This document shows, piece by piece, positions 26,745 through 36,318 of a stretch of 64,000 nt of DNA. Under the pieces are notes generated by a model, which saw only the letters and a list, made by a program, of their open reading frames with translations, had not been told where the DNA came from and did not search any database. Source of the stretch: Pseudolysobacter antarcticus (GTDB lineage Bacteria; Pseudomonadota; Gammaproteobacteria; Xanthomonadales; Rhodanobacteraceae). A program made the position numbers and the translations under genes. Position 1 is the first letter of the stretch; each line of letters starts with the position of its first letter. The stretch is taken from assembly GCF_004168365.1 (NCBI RefSeq), contig NZ_CP035704.1, forward strand, positions 2,542,001 through 2,606,000, written 5' to 3'.

Positions 26745-27734
26745 ATGAGAATAATCAAGGTAGCGCATCGCATTTGGCTGCTCGTCTTTGCCGGTGCGCT
26801 TGTCGCCAGTACGTGGCCGGTGGCGGCACAATCGAATGCATCTGAATTCTTGCGCGGTCAAGGCATGCCGTACAACGCGTTCGACAAGCTGCCGAAAACG
26901 GATATCGCGGTAAATGGTGCGACCTTGCATATCGGTTTTGCGCCCGGTGAACTGAGCTTGCCGCAGGCTACCGTGCTGGCGTGGATCGCACATTCGGCGA
27001 AAGCCGTGACAACCTACTACGGAAAATTTCCCGTGTCATCGGCACGAATTCTGATCGTGCCGGTCGATGGCAAGGGTATGCGCGGCGGCACAACGTGGGC
27101 GTATCGCGGCGCGGCGATCCGCATCGTGCTCGGTCGCGATTCGACCGAAGACGATCTCAAGCGCGACTGGATGCTCGTGCACGAAATGGTGCATCTCGCC
27201 CTGCCCGATGTCGGCGAGCAGCACAGTTGGTTGTCCGAAGGGCTCGCGACCTATGTCGAACCAATCGCGCGCGCGCAAGCCGGCGACTTGAACGCGGCGA
27301 CGATCTGGGGCGCGATGCTGCGCGACATGCACAAGGGTTTGCCGCAAGCCGGCGATCAAGGCCTCGACAACACGCATACTTGGGGCCGCACCTACTGGGG
27401 TGGCGCGATGTTCTGCCTGCTCGCCGATATCGAAATCCGCAAGCAGAGCGGCAACCGCCTCGGCCTGCAGGACGCGATGCGCGGTGTGCTTGCGGCAGGC
27501 GGCAATCACGAGTCCGACTGGTCGATCCAGCGTGTGCTCGCGACCGCTGACAAAGCAGTCGGACTCAACGTGCTCAGCGAGCTTTACGCAAAGATGAGTA
27601 CACAACCGATCACGCCCGACCTCGATGGATTGTGGCGTGATCTAGGCATCAAACTCGTCGGCGATCAGGTTTCATTCGACGACTCGCAGCCGCTCGCGCA
27701 GGCGCGCAAGGCGTTGACTGAATTGCATCCGTAA
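26745..27734 (+). CDS. Secreted HExxH zinc metallopeptidase-like protein
   Basis: 329 residues. Signal peptide MRIIKVAHRIWLLVFAGALVAS with cut near VAA-QS. The gluzincin pattern VHEMVHLALP (HExxH) is followed about 20 residues later by SEGLATYVEP, giving the third zinc ligand Glu, as in M1/peptidase-MA-like families. YWGGAMFCLLADIEIR downstream is also typical of that group. It probably degrades peptides in the periplasm or outside the cell. ATG 26745 begins the signal peptide; 26670 is an unlikely longer start. Shares a 171-base divergent promoter region with the amidohydrolase. Confidence 0.82.
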   Translation: MRIIKVAHRIWLLVFAGALVASTWPVAAQSNASEFLRGQGMPYNAFDKLPKTDIAVNGATLHIGFAPGELSLPQATVLAWIAHSAKAVTTYYGKFPVSSARILIVPVDGKGMRGGTTWAYRGAAIRIVLGRDSTEDDLKRDWMLVHEMVHLALPDVGEQHSWLSEGLATYVEPIARAQAGDLNAATIWGAMLRDMHKGLPQAGDQGLDNTHTWGRTYWGGAMFCLLADIEIRKQSGNRLGLQDAMRGVLAAGGNHESDWSIQRVLATADKAVGLNVLSELYAKMSTQPITPDLDGLWRDLGIKLVGDQVSFDDSQPLAQARKALTELHP

Positions 27735-27769
27735 TCGTGCGCAACGCCACATTAAATCGTCTTGAATAT

Positions 27770-28135
27770 TTAGAATCCATGTTGCCGCAGTAATGCGGCA
27801 AGCTCCTCCCGACCACCGATTTGCGCATACTCGCTGGGAAGCTGGCCGTCATCGTTGCGCAGCGGCTCTGCACCAAGCGAAATCAGAAGTTCGACAGGCT
27901 CCCTGATATTCTGAGCAACAGCTTCCATGAGCGGAGTAAAGCCATGTTCGCCTTGTTGATTCACACGCGCACCTGCAATTACCAACACTCGAATGGCCTC
28001 GCAATCGCCCCATATTGCGGCGACGTGTAACGGATAAACGTTGAAGAGACCGCAGGTGTTCGGACCATCGATCTGGATACCGGAAAATTCGGCGACACCA
28101 CCGATCCGTTTCAAGATTGCCGACAGGGTTTGCAT
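27770..28135 (-). CDS. Ankyrin-repeat protein
   Basis: 121 residues with about three ankyrin repeats (YPLHVAAIWGDCEAIRVLVIAGARVN; GFTPLMEAVAQNIREPVELLISLGAEPL; QLPSEYAQIGGREELAALLRQHG). No signal peptide. Such small ankyrin proteins mediate protein contacts, sometimes as immunity or anti-toxin partners. It starts 9 bases after the stop of the GYF-pilin gene on the same strand and is probably co-transcribed with it. Confidence 0.8.
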   Translation of the reverse strand: MQTLSAILKRIGGVAEFSGIQIDGPNTCGLFNVYPLHVAAIWGDCEAIRVLVIAGARVNQQGEHGFTPLMEAVAQNIREPVELLISLGAEPLRNDDGQLPSEYAQIGGREELAALLRQHGF

Positions 28136-28144
28136 CGCTTCGCG

Positions 28145-28819
28145 CTATTTCCGCATCGACATCGGCAAATATCTCGGCGCCAACGAGCTACTGCTCTCGC
28201 TCCATGTGCCATCCGCGGCCATTGCAAACTGCAGCACCGCGCCTTCGGTTTGCGTCGAACCGAGGCCTTTCAGCGACACCTGGATCGCGCAGCTGCCGCT
28301 GCTTTTAAGTGCACCGAACTGGATCCCTGAAACGTATTGCGTGACGTATTCATCGGCTTTCTTGAACGTGCCTTCGCCATTGGTAGGGCAACTTTTTTCG
28401 CGCGTGTAAAATTCGGCGACATCGCTTTTGAGCGCAATCCCTTGCACGTATGCGCTCGTCACGCGCGCGCGAATCGTGTAGTCCTGATAGGCCGGAACGG
28501 CGATCGCGGCAAGGATGCCAAGCATGGCGATCAATCCGAATACCACGACGATGATGACGACCACGGTCGAGCTGCCGCTCTTGCCGGACTTCACGATTTG
28601 TACTTTGCCCGTACGCGATAATGACGGTGGTCCACTCGGCAACGCGATGCCGAGACCTGCTGCCACACTCGAAAACGGGATCCAGTTCGGCAAACCTTCG
28701 CGCCATACCAAGGTGCTGATCAAGACATCGCCGCGTTGATATGCCGCGACCAGCGCGGACTCATCGACCGGGCCTTGTTGCTGATTCTGTTTGTCGGCGT
28801 AAAACCAGTTCTGTGCCAT
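28145..28819 (-). CDS. GYF_2 domain fused to a type IV pilin-like protein
   Basis: 224 residues. Residues 1-50 form a GYF_2 (DUF4339) domain: WFYADKQNQQQGPVDESALV and TLVWREGLPNWIPF. A Ser/Lys-rich linker leads to one membrane helix (VVVIIVVVFGLIAMLGILAAIAVPAYQDY, about 86-114) that matches the N-terminal helix of PilA/PilE, including the AYQDY turn, followed by a pilin-like globular domain with two Cys (SCPTN, GSCAIQ). There is no prepilin peptidase site directly before the helix, because GYF_2 precedes it, so it may stay in the membrane rather than enter a pilus. It follows the DUF58 gene on the same strand. Confidence 0.82.
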   Translation of the reverse strand: MAQNWFYADKQNQQQGPVDESALVAAYQRGDVLISTLVWREGLPNWIPFSSVAAGLGIALPSGPPSLSRTGKVQIVKSGKSGSSTVVVIIVVVFGLIAMLGILAAIAVPAYQDYTIRARVTSAYVQGIALKSDVAEFYTREKSCPTNGEGTFKKADEYVTQYVSGIQFGALKSSGSCAIQVSLKGLGSTQTEGAVLQFAMAADGTWSESSSSLAPRYLPMSMRK

Positions 28820-28867
28820 GACGCTCTCCGTTTGAGTTCTGTTGAAGTTGTTGCGCCGCTGTCGCTA

Positions 28868-30172
28868 TCAAAGCCGCGCGGAGCGTTTGATCGAAAGATA
28901 ATGTTGCACCAGCGCCGCGGGAAGTTCGGCGCAACTCACATCCAGTACATCGATTCCCTGCGCGCGCAACAGCTGATGTGCACGTGTGCGTTGCTCGATG
29001 TATTGAGCCATCGCCGCGGCAGTTACGGCCTGCGAAAAATTTTGCACGTCCGCGTTTACTACCTGATCGAGCACATGTTCGCGCAGACTCGCGACGCAGA
29101 CCAGATGCCGCCGCTGCATCTGGCGCACGGCGGCGAGCAGGTCGTCGATATCTTCGTCGCGCACATTCGTGATCAGCACCACCAGCGAGCGCCGCGACTG
29201 CCGCACGCTGAGCTGGGTTGCCGCTTCGAGATAATCGGTCGCGACCGGCTGTGCATCCAGATCAAACAGCGTATCGAGCAAAACATCAATTGCACCAAGA
29301 CCGCGGCGTGGCGCCATATAGCGTGACGCGCCACCGCTGGCGAGCAGGCCAACCGCATCGCCCTGACGCAATGCCATGTAGGCGAGCATCAGCGACGCGT
29401 TCAACACATGATCGAAATGCGTCAGCGTGCCGTCTCGCGCCAGCAGACGGCGACCGGTATCGAGCAGCAACATGACCTGCTGATTGCGTTCGTCCTGATA
29501 ATCGCGCGAGATCAATTTGCGCGCGCGCTGGCTCGCTTTCCAGTCGATCTGGCGCAGCGAATCGCCGGTGCGGTATTCGCGCAACTGCTGAAATTCCGTG
29601 CCCTCGCCGCGACGCCGATGCAGATGCGCACCGACCACCCGCGACGCCTGCTCGGCACCGATCAGCGCGAGTTTCGCGAGCGGTGCGAAGTTCGGATAAA
29701 CGCGCAGTGATTGCAGGATCGGCACGGTACGTCGTTGTCGCCACAGGCGCAGTGGCGAACTCAGCCGCAAAACACAACCGTCGAAGCGAAAGGTTCCGCG
29801 TTCGGTCGGTGTGATGCGATACGGAACCTCAAGCTCACGATCCACCGGCAACATCACAGCGCGTGGCAGACCGAACACCGGCCAATCGCCCGGATGCAAA
29901 TCGTGCACTTCGATCGGCAACGGACTGCCGCCTTGATGGCGCAAGCGCAAGGTCACCACACGCTCGATACCGACCGCCACCACCGGCGGCAAATCGCGCT
30001 CAAGCCACGGCGTAATCAGACCGCGCAAACGCCATGCATCGAGCGCCGCAACCAGCAGCAATACGCCGCATGCGCTGAAAAATGCGGCGAACGGCGCGAT
30101 ATCAAAAACCACGAGTGCGCCAATCAGGGCACACACGATGCAGGCCGCAATAAGGGCCGGTGCCGGTCTCAT
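28868..30172 (-). CDS. DUF58 protein (MoxR-associated)
   Basis: 434 residues. Two N-terminal membrane helices (ALIAACIVCALIGALVVFDI, FAAFFSACGVLLLVAALDA), then the DUF58 core GTEFQQLREYRTGDSLRQIDW and a degenerate vWA fold (VMLLLDTGRRLLARDG). DUF58 proteins are the usual partners of MoxR AAA+ ATPases and are thought to work in envelope quality control or metal-centre maturation. The start is 24 bases after the MoxR stop. It is the last classical member of this operon, before the GYF-pilin gene. Confidence 0.9.
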   Translation of the reverse strand: MRPAPALIAACIVCALIGALVVFDIAPFAAFFSACGVLLLVAALDAWRLRGLITPWLERDLPPVVAVGIERVVTLRLRHQGGSPLPIEVHDLHPGDWPVFGLPRAVMLPVDRELEVPYRITPTERGTFRFDGCVLRLSSPLRLWRQRRTVPILQSLRVYPNFAPLAKLALIGAEQASRVVGAHLHRRRGEGTEFQQLREYRTGDSLRQIDWKASQRARKLISRDYQDERNQQVMLLLDTGRRLLARDGTLTHFDHVLNASLMLAYMALRQGDAVGLLASGGASRYMAPRRGLGAIDVLLDTLFDLDAQPVATDYLEAATQLSVRQSRRSLVVLITNVRDEDIDDLLAAVRQMQRRHLVCVASLREHVLDQVVNADVQNFSQAVTAAAMAQYIEQRTRAHQLLRAQGIDVLDVSCAELPAALVQHYLSIKRSARL

Positions 30173-30196
30173 CGATCCAGTCTCATTGACACGCTT

Positions 30197-31207
30197 TCAT
30201 CGACGCGGTGCTTCGACTTTCAGCAGCAACGCATCAAGCACATCATCGACCCGCCGACCTTCGATCTGCATCTCCGGTGCGAGGCTGATGCGATGCCGCA
30301 ACGCGGGTTTGGCGATGCTGCGCAAATCATCCGGCGTGACAAAATCACGATTCTCCAGCACCGCCTGCGCGCGTGCCGCACGCACCAGCGCGAGACTGCC
30401 GCGCGGCCCCGCGCCCATGCCGATGCCCGGCCATTCGCGCGTCGCTCGCGTGATGCGCACGGCATAGTCGAGCACGACATCATCGATACGCACGAGCGCT
30501 GTGCCGAGCTGCATCGCGACGATGTCGGCGGGTTTGGCCACCGCACTTACGCGTGACAAATCGAAGTCGCTCGCGGTGCGTCCCAGACTCACATCGGTGA
30601 CCATGCGCACTTCGTCGGCGTGGGTCGGATAATTCATGAGGATCTTCAGCAGAAAACGATCGAGCTGCGCTTCGGGCAACGGATACGTGCCTTCCTGTTC
30701 AATCGGATTTTGCGTGGCCACGGTGAGAAACGGCGGCGCCAGCGGAAAGCTGCGCGACTCGATCGTGACCTGGCGCTCCTGCATCACTTCGAGCAGGGCC
30801 GCCTGGGTTTTTGCCGGCGCGCGATTGATTTCATCCGCGAGCAGAAGATTGGTGAACACCGGGCCGCGACGCATCTTGAAACTTTCGGTTTTCGGATCGT
30901 AAAACGCGTGGCCGCTGACATCGCTCGGCATCAAATCCGGCGTGAACTGCACGCGTGCGAAATGGCATTCGAGCGCGGTGGCCAGCGCCCGAACAAGCAA
31001 GGTTTTGCCAAGCCCGGGCACACCTTCGAGCAGTACATGACCATCGGCGAGCAAGGCGATCAGCAACTGATCTAGCACCTCGCCCTGACCGACAAACGCG
31101 TGCGCGATCTGTGTGCGGATGGCGTGGATGCGTTCGAACAGCGCGGTGCCAGTGATCGGCTGGATCGGCTGCAACGGAGCGGCGCTGGGTGACGAGTCTG
31201 GACTCAT
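30197..31207 (-). CDS. MoxR family AAA+ ATPase
   Basis: 336 residues. Walker A EGVPGLGKTLLV, Walker B LLADEINRAP, sensor region FLTVATQNPIEQEGTYPLPEAQLDRF and the C-terminal lid are those of MoxR proteins, chaperone-like ATPases that act on vWA-domain partners. ATG 31207 overlaps the TGA of the DUF4350 gene by four bases (ATGA). Here the partners are presumably the DUF58 and DUF4350/DUF4129 membrane proteins in the same operon. Confidence 0.94.
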   Translation of the reverse strand: MSPDSSPSAAPLQPIQPITGTALFERIHAIRTQIAHAFVGQGEVLDQLLIALLADGHVLLEGVPGLGKTLLVRALATALECHFARVQFTPDLMPSDVSGHAFYDPKTESFKMRRGPVFTNLLLADEINRAPAKTQAALLEVMQERQVTIESRSFPLAPPFLTVATQNPIEQEGTYPLPEAQLDRFLLKILMNYPTHADEVRMVTDVSLGRTASDFDLSRVSAVAKPADIVAMQLGTALVRIDDVVLDYAVRITRATREWPGIGMGAGPRGSLALVRAARAQAVLENRDFVTPDDLRSIAKPALRHRISLAPEMQIEGRRVDDVLDALLLKVEAPRR

Positions 31208-32415
31208 AATTTTGATCTCAATGACAGCAGGGTTTTTATCGTGGTGAAAAATTGCAGGGGACGATTCAGATCGACGGGATTCAGCGCTTGCTGAAGATCG
31301 CCTGTAGAAAATCCATATTGCGTCGCGAGCGCCTGTTGCATGGCCTCGCCGCGCAACGCCGCAATGGCAGGATCGCGACGGCGCAGACGTTCGAGAAACG
31401 CACGGCGTGTGGCTTCGTACAGCGCCGGCCCGCGACCGCGACTGATCGCGAAATCACCCGCTGCCTGCACATGTTCGAGCAGCGCGCGGCGATGCGCGAT
31501 GGCGGGCAGCAGCAGCGGTCCAAAACGCTGGCTGCGCGCCCACAACCACGCCAGTAGCGCGAACAGCAGTGGCAGCAAGATCGGCCAGCCTTGCACCACC
31601 ATCAGCACATACCACGGCGGCACGTCAGCGGCGTAGACGAGATGCACCCTACCCTTGCCGAGCGCGGGCGCGATCACTTGCCACGCCAGAGTTGCGTTGT
31701 CGCTTTCGTTGAGGCGGCGATTGGTCAGAAAATCGAGGCTTGCGGCAACCAGCCAATCGCCTTTGCCGCGAGTATGGCGACCGAAGATATAGCCGTTTTT
31801 TTCGCTGCCCCACAGCCATGCAAATTCGGATACATGTTTCGCTTCGACTTGAAAACGGAACGACGAACAAAATTGTTCCTTGCTTGTTTTACTGTCGAAT
31901 TTGTTAGCGGGATCGGCATCGGATTCATCATCGTCGAAGATGCCGGTTTTGCTTTCGGCTTTTTTATCTGGCACGTCGGTGTTTGTGCTGATCTCGCGCA
32001 AGCTCAGGCAGCTCGAATGTTTTTTCACTTTCAAGTCGAGCGATTCGAGTAGCTCGCCAGCGCGGCCTTCACTGGCCGGCGGCAATGCAAATAACAGATG
32101 ACCGCCATCGACGACCCAATCCCATAAGTCGTCGACCTGATCCTCGCTCAGCGTGCGTATGTCGGCGTTCAGCACCAGCGCATCACCGGGCTGCAGATGC
32201 ATCGCCGCGACGTTCAAACCGCCATGCGTGGTCACATCAATGTGTTGCGCCTGCAAGGTTTTTTTCAGCGCGAAAAGCGGGTTGTAACTCGCCTCGCCGC
32301 GCATTGGCAAATTGATTTCCTGCGGCACGCGCTCGAAGGTGTACAGCCACCAGCCGATCAACGCCGCCAGCGCCAGCACGATGAGCAATCCGATCAGCAC
32401 TCCGCGTCGATTCAT
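31204..32415 (-). CDS. DUF4350 membrane protein
   Basis: 403 residues. One N-terminal membrane helix (VLIGLLIVLALAALIGWWLY), a periplasmic GATase-like domain (GDALVLNADIRTLSEDQVDDLWDWV, GGHLLFALPP) of DUF4350 type, a second helix (WPILLPLLFALLAWLWA) and a cytoplasmic C-terminus. An Asp/Lys-rich insert (DKKAESKTGIFDDDESDADP) interrupts the periplasmic domain. Start and stop both overlap neighbours by ATGA, so it is translated in concert with DUF4129 and MoxR. The function of this family in the MoxR pathway is unknown. Confidence 0.87.
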   Translation of the reverse strand: MNRRGVLIGLLIVLALAALIGWWLYTFERVPQEINLPMRGEASYNPLFALKKTLQAQHIDVTTHGGLNVAAMHLQPGDALVLNADIRTLSEDQVDDLWDWVVDGGHLLFALPPASEGRAGELLESLDLKVKKHSSCLSLREISTNTDVPDKKAESKTGIFDDDESDADPANKFDSKTSKEQFCSSFRFQVEAKHVSEFAWLWGSEKNGYIFGRHTRGKGDWLVAASLDFLTNRRLNESDNATLAWQVIAPALGKGRVHLVYAADVPPWYVLMVVQGWPILLPLLFALLAWLWARSQRFGPLLLPAIAHRRALLEHVQAAGDFAISRGRGPALYEATRRAFLERLRRRDPAIAALRGEAMQQALATQYGFSTGDLQQALNPVDLNRPLQFFTTIKTLLSLRSKL

Positions 32416-34043
32416 GCGACCGCACTCGATGGCTGATTCCACTCGCGCAGCAACACTTCCACCTCGGCGCCGCTCGGAAGGCGCTGCGCGTATGCGGCCG
32501 CTTGCCAGTAATACACGATGCGCAAAAACAGTTTTGCGTAGACCTGATTCGGCAGACGCCGCGCGTAGCGCAGGCATTGCGATTCGGTGGCGCCGGGCGG
32601 CAAAACCGTGCCGAGATCGAGCGCGAGCCGGTGCACCGCGCCGCGATACAACAGCGCCAGCGCCGCACGCGACTGGCCTTGCTGCCAAAGTTTGCGCACG
32701 GCCGCGGCAATATCGTCCGGCAGCGATTCGGGCATGGCGATGTCGTGCTCGGTCAAACGCTGCGACGCACGTTTCGGCTCGAACCTGTCGCTGATCCACG
32801 GCAACCAGCGCCGGTGATAGCGAATGATCAGCAACAACACGATCGCGAGCAGAATCCACAGGCCACTTTGCGCAAGCGTGGCGATGACGCCACCGATCGC
32901 ATGCAGCCACGGCGACGGCGTTTTATCGGTCACTTCGTCCTTGGACGGATGGCGACGTTTCCAGGTATCGATGGTGGTTTTTGGATTGAGATCAGGATCC
33001 TTGTAGGCCTCAATGATCGCCGCCTTGAATGCAGCATCGTCGTCGCGATATTCGCTACCGAAAACATCTTTGAGGTTCGGTTTGAGCGGCGCCTTGATGC
33101 CCGTTTGTGCGGCCGCACCGGCGATGTCGTCGGGTATTTGTTTAGCTGCTTCGTCAGCGTCGATGACACATGCGCCGTCTGCCCGGCTCGTATGATCACC
33201 GTCGATTTCGTCCAGCGGCGCGGCCCGTGCCGAAATCGTTCCAGCTAGTGTCAGCGACAGCACAAATACCAGCAGGCTCAACGCTTGCGCCAGCCGCCCG
33301 GCAATACGGCGGAACGCGAGTTCGATATCCCAGGCTTCGAGTTGGGTGCGGCGATTGAGATACAAACCAAAACCGGCGCCGACATAAAACGGTTCGATCA
33401 AACTCATCGCCAACCAGCTGATAAAAATGCTCAGGCACTGCGCCCACAACGGCGGTTGCGTCATGAGATTAGTCCACATCGCCCGAGTCGATTCGGAAAA
33501 AAATTCGATCGGCACAAACATCAGCCCGAGCAGCATGATCGAGATACTCAACATGATCTCGATATTCATGCAGATCAGGGTCAGCAACATGCTCGGCGAA
33601 CCGACCGCGCGCAGCAGCACGCGGCTACGTGCGCCACGCGCTGGGCCACGCAGATTCTCCAGAAAATCCACCGGCAACAGCATCGCGCGACTCGGATGAA
33701 ATCGCCGCCAGAACATCCACGGCCAGATGCCAGACCAACCCCACTGCCATTGCGCGCGCAGGGTTTCGCGCACCGTCGGCGGCGCACCAAACACGGCGCG
33801 TGACAACACAAACAACGGGATGCGATCGAACAGCGGCTTGAGCCACCATAACAACACCGCGCTGATCCACAACTCGCCGCTCAGAATACCGATCGCGCCG
33901 AACACGATCGCCACAGGCAGTGTTAGCAGAATCCACACCGTCCAGATGCGCGAGGCGTGCTGACGCACCAAGGCGATGCCGAGATCGATCGCTTCCCACG
34001 ATGAGCGCGGGCGCAATACGATGGTCAGTCCGGCGAGCTGCAT
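32412..34043 (-). CDS. DUF4129 membrane protein
   Basis: 543 residues: several N-terminal membrane helices (about 40-290), a polar periplasmic stretch (Asp-rich, 290-385), one more helix (SGLWILLAIVLLLIIRYHR) and a C-terminal DUF4129 domain with QGQSRAALALLYRGAVHRLA and the conserved ESQCLRYARR segment. The DUF4129 domain has transglutaminase-partner relatives. It begins 3 bases after the SpoIIM-family gene ends and overlaps DUF4350 by ATGA. Confidence 0.87.
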   Translation of the reverse strand: MQLAGLTIVLRPRSSWEAIDLGIALVRQHASRIWTVWILLTLPVAIVFGAIGILSGELWISAVLLWWLKPLFDRIPLFVLSRAVFGAPPTVRETLRAQWQWGWSGIWPWMFWRRFHPSRAMLLPVDFLENLRGPARGARSRVLLRAVGSPSMLLTLICMNIEIMLSISIMLLGLMFVPIEFFSESTRAMWTNLMTQPPLWAQCLSIFISWLAMSLIEPFYVGAGFGLYLNRRTQLEAWDIELAFRRIAGRLAQALSLLVFVLSLTLAGTISARAAPLDEIDGDHTSRADGACVIDADEAAKQIPDDIAGAAAQTGIKAPLKPNLKDVFGSEYRDDDAAFKAAIIEAYKDPDLNPKTTIDTWKRRHPSKDEVTDKTPSPWLHAIGGVIATLAQSGLWILLAIVLLLIIRYHRRWLPWISDRFEPKRASQRLTEHDIAMPESLPDDIAAAVRKLWQQGQSRAALALLYRGAVHRLALDLGTVLPPGATESQCLRYARRLPNQVYAKLFLRIVYYWQAAAYAQRLPSGAEVEVLLREWNQPSSAVA

Positions 34044-34046
34044 GGC

Positions 34047-35081
34047 TCAGGATGGGCCGACGTTATTGGCGCTGACGGGCGCGATATTTCCCAGCGTTTG
34101 GCCGCGACCGCCGCGCCATAACCACAACGGAATCGCCAGCCAGAGAGCGCCGCCGACGCTGTATTTGATCGTGTTCGGCATCCAGATAATCGACGACCAG
34201 AACGCCTCGACAAACGCGGCGAATACCAGCATCGCAAATACGCCGAGCACGAGTTTGCCACCGATCAAACCGGCTTCGACCAGTGCGCGCGAACGTGTGC
34301 GTCGGCCCGGCGCAATCAAGGCCATGCCGATTTGCAAACCGGCGCCGCCGGCGATCACGATCGACAATAATTCCGGCGCGGAATGACCGACTACAAATCG
34401 CCAGAACGGCTCGCCGTAACCGATCGCGGTGAGATGCCCGGCTACGCCGCCGATCAGCAAACCGTTCATCAGCAATACGACAATCGCGCCGACGCCGGCG
34501 AGCAAGCCGCTGGCGAAGGTGCGAAAACCGATGCTGACATTGTTGAAAATATAGAAGCCGAACATTTTCAGATCGGTGCCGCTTTCGCGACCGAGTTTTT
34601 CGCTGCTCGACGCGGGATCGTACATGCTTTCGTACTGCGCCAGTTCGGCCGGCGCGAAGATGCTGTGGACGAGTTCCGGGCGCACTTGCAGCAAGCCGAT
34701 GATGCCCAGCGCCGGCAAAAAAAACAGCAGCGCGGCAACCGTCATGACCCGCCACTGGCTACGCACCAGACGCGGGAAATCGGCGGCGAAAAAATCCAGC
34801 ACACGTTGCCAACGCGGCGCGGGCGTGCGGTACAAGACAAGATGGCCGCGCTGCACCAGATCCTGCAAACGTTCGATCAACAATGCGCTGTAACCACGCC
34901 GCTCGGCCAGCGCAAGATGCTGGCAGACTCGACGATACATCGACGGAAATTCGAGATCGCCGAACAGACCTTCGCCATCCTGCAAACGCTGCAGCGACTT
35001 CGGACGCGTACGATGCACGAGCCACGCATCCAGCGCCGCCCATTCGTCGTGATGCCGCTCCTGAAAATTTTCCTGCTTCAT
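34047..35081 (-). CDS. SpoIIM (stage II sporulation protein M) family membrane protein
   Basis: 344 residues. A cytoplasmic N-terminus of about 100 residues is followed by membrane helices with the DUF95/SpoIIM features: NNVSIGFRTFASGLLAGVG, LLMNGLLIGGVAGHL and the APELLSIVIAGGAGLQIG motif. In Bacillus SpoIIM belongs to the DMP engulfment complex; non-sporulating bacteria carry the family in MoxR operons, as here, with unknown role. Only 3 bases separate it from DUF4129 and 19 from the upstream RDD gene. Confidence 0.88.
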   Translation of the reverse strand: MKQENFQERHHDEWAALDAWLVHRTRPKSLQRLQDGEGLFGDLEFPSMYRRVCQHLALAERRGYSALLIERLQDLVQRGHLVLYRTPAPRWQRVLDFFAADFPRLVRSQWRVMTVAALLFFLPALGIIGLLQVRPELVHSIFAPAELAQYESMYDPASSSEKLGRESGTDLKMFGFYIFNNVSIGFRTFASGLLAGVGAIVVLLMNGLLIGGVAGHLTAIGYGEPFWRFVVGHSAPELLSIVIAGGAGLQIGMALIAPGRRTRSRALVEAGLIGGKLVLGVFAMLVFAAFVEAFWSSIIWMPNTIKYSVGGALWLAIPLWLWRGGRGQTLGNIAPVSANNVGPS

Positions 35082-35100
35082 CGGATTCCGTTCGCAGACA

Positions 35101-35781
35101 TCAGCGCCGCCCGAGGAAAGCGTTGGCCATGCCGAGCAATCGCTGCACGGCCAAGGTACCGCGGCTTTCGGTCAGCATCGGTAGCAGTGCGGCGAGTTCC
35201 TGCTGCCGTTCGACGGTCAATTGTTGCGCGCGCTCGGCGAAGGCGACGATCGATTTTTGTTCGTCAGCGGGCAGCATGATCGGCGCATGCACCACCGGCA
35301 CCTGCGGCGCAGCGAGATGCTGATTCGGATTACCGACATGCACCACCAGCGTGCCGGCGACGATGTCACCGATGCGCCGACTTTGCGGATCGATCAATCC
35401 GGCGACCAGACCGAAGCCGTAAAAAAAAGGCAGCATGTCGACCACACGCAACAGGTTGCGCACGATTGATCCCATCCATGTCACCGGGCTGCCATTGGCA
35501 TTGATCACGCGCAGGCTCAAGGCTTTTTTGCCGATGGTCTGGCCATCGCGCAACACTTCGAACAACACCGGATACAACCAGAACAGAATAAACAGCAGCA
35601 ACAGGTAGAGGCCCATGCCGGTTTCGCCGAGCAACATCAATCCTATGCCGAGTATCCAGAGCACTCCGACGCGCACAGCAAAATCCACCGCCCACGCTGC
35701 CGCGCGCGGCATCACGCCGGCCGCACGCAAGCGCAAGCGGATACCTTCCGGCGTTTCTACGAGGGTGAGCGTATCGAGCAC
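35101..35781 (-). CDS. RDD family membrane protein (copy 1)
   Basis: 226 residues starting at GTG 35781. The RDD domain is shown by AAAWAVDFAVRVGVLWILG (the usual Arg replaced by AVD), paired helices around LLLLFILFWLYPVLFEVL and the QTIGKKALSLRVINANG motif. The C-terminal 90 residues are cytoplasmic. RDD proteins include Na+/H+ antiporter-like and transport-related members; role unknown. It lies 15 bases after the second RDD gene and 19 before SpoIIM. Confidence 0.82.
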   Translation of the reverse strand: MLDTLTLVETPEGIRLRLRAAGVMPRAAAWAVDFAVRVGVLWILGIGLMLLGETGMGLYLLLLFILFWLYPVLFEVLRDGQTIGKKALSLRVINANGSPVTWMGSIVRNLLRVVDMLPFFYGFGLVAGLIDPQSRRIGDIVAGTLVVHVGNPNQHLAAPQVPVVHAPIMLPADEQKSIVAFAERAQQLTVERQQELAALLPMLTESRGTLAVQRLLGMANAFLGRR

Positions 35782-35796
35782 GAAGTGGCGCGTGCC

Positions 35797-36318
35797 TCAG
35801 ACCTTGACTACGAGCGTATCGGCGAACACATCGTGCAGGCAGCGCTGGGTTTCGCCGAAGATCATCAGCGCATCGGTCAGCGAAGCGATCCAGCCGACCA
35901 GTGGAATGGCGCCGAGCAAAGTCACCGGCAACCAGCGCGCGAAGATGATGCGCGACAGCGCACAACGGCTGCCATCGCCGCGCACGATCTTGATGCCGAA
36001 CAGGCGCTTCGCGATGGTTTGCCCATGTCGGTGCAGCATCACCATATTGATGATGATCAGTGCAACAAAAAGTATCAATACGGCAATTCCGAAAAATGCC
36101 AGAAACCCGGAATGATTCTTGCCGAACGCGGGAACTGCGATGGCGGCAATGATTCCGAGCACAGCCACGCCACCGAACACGATCAAGCCATCAATAATCG
36201 CTGCGGCGAGCCGAATCCCGCGATCGGCGAGTACCAGTTGATCGTCCGAAATATCTTCGACGCGAGCCACGGGTGCGGCATACGGATTCAACGCGGGTAA
36301 CGTTGGTGGTTGCTGCAT
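35797..36318 (-). CDS. RDD family membrane protein (copy 2)
   Basis: 173 residues from ATG 36318, which follows GGGGAGA. A Pro-rich N-terminus (TLPALNPYAAPVARVED) precedes an RDD domain: ADRGIRLAAAIIDGLIV (Arg and Asp), two more helices and GQTIAKRLFGIKIVRGDGS. It is the first gene of the seven-gene MoxR operon; the promoter should lie in 36319-36432. The N-terminal PYAAP stretch is typical of RDD proteins in this group. Confidence 0.82.
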   Translation of the reverse strand: MQQPPTLPALNPYAAPVARVEDISDDQLVLADRGIRLAAAIIDGLIVFGGVAVLGIIAAIAVPAFGKNHSGFLAFFGIAVLILFVALIIINMVMLHRHGQTIAKRLFGIKIVRGDGSRCALSRIIFARWLPVTLLGAIPLVGWIASLTDALMIFGETQRCLHDVFADTLVVKV

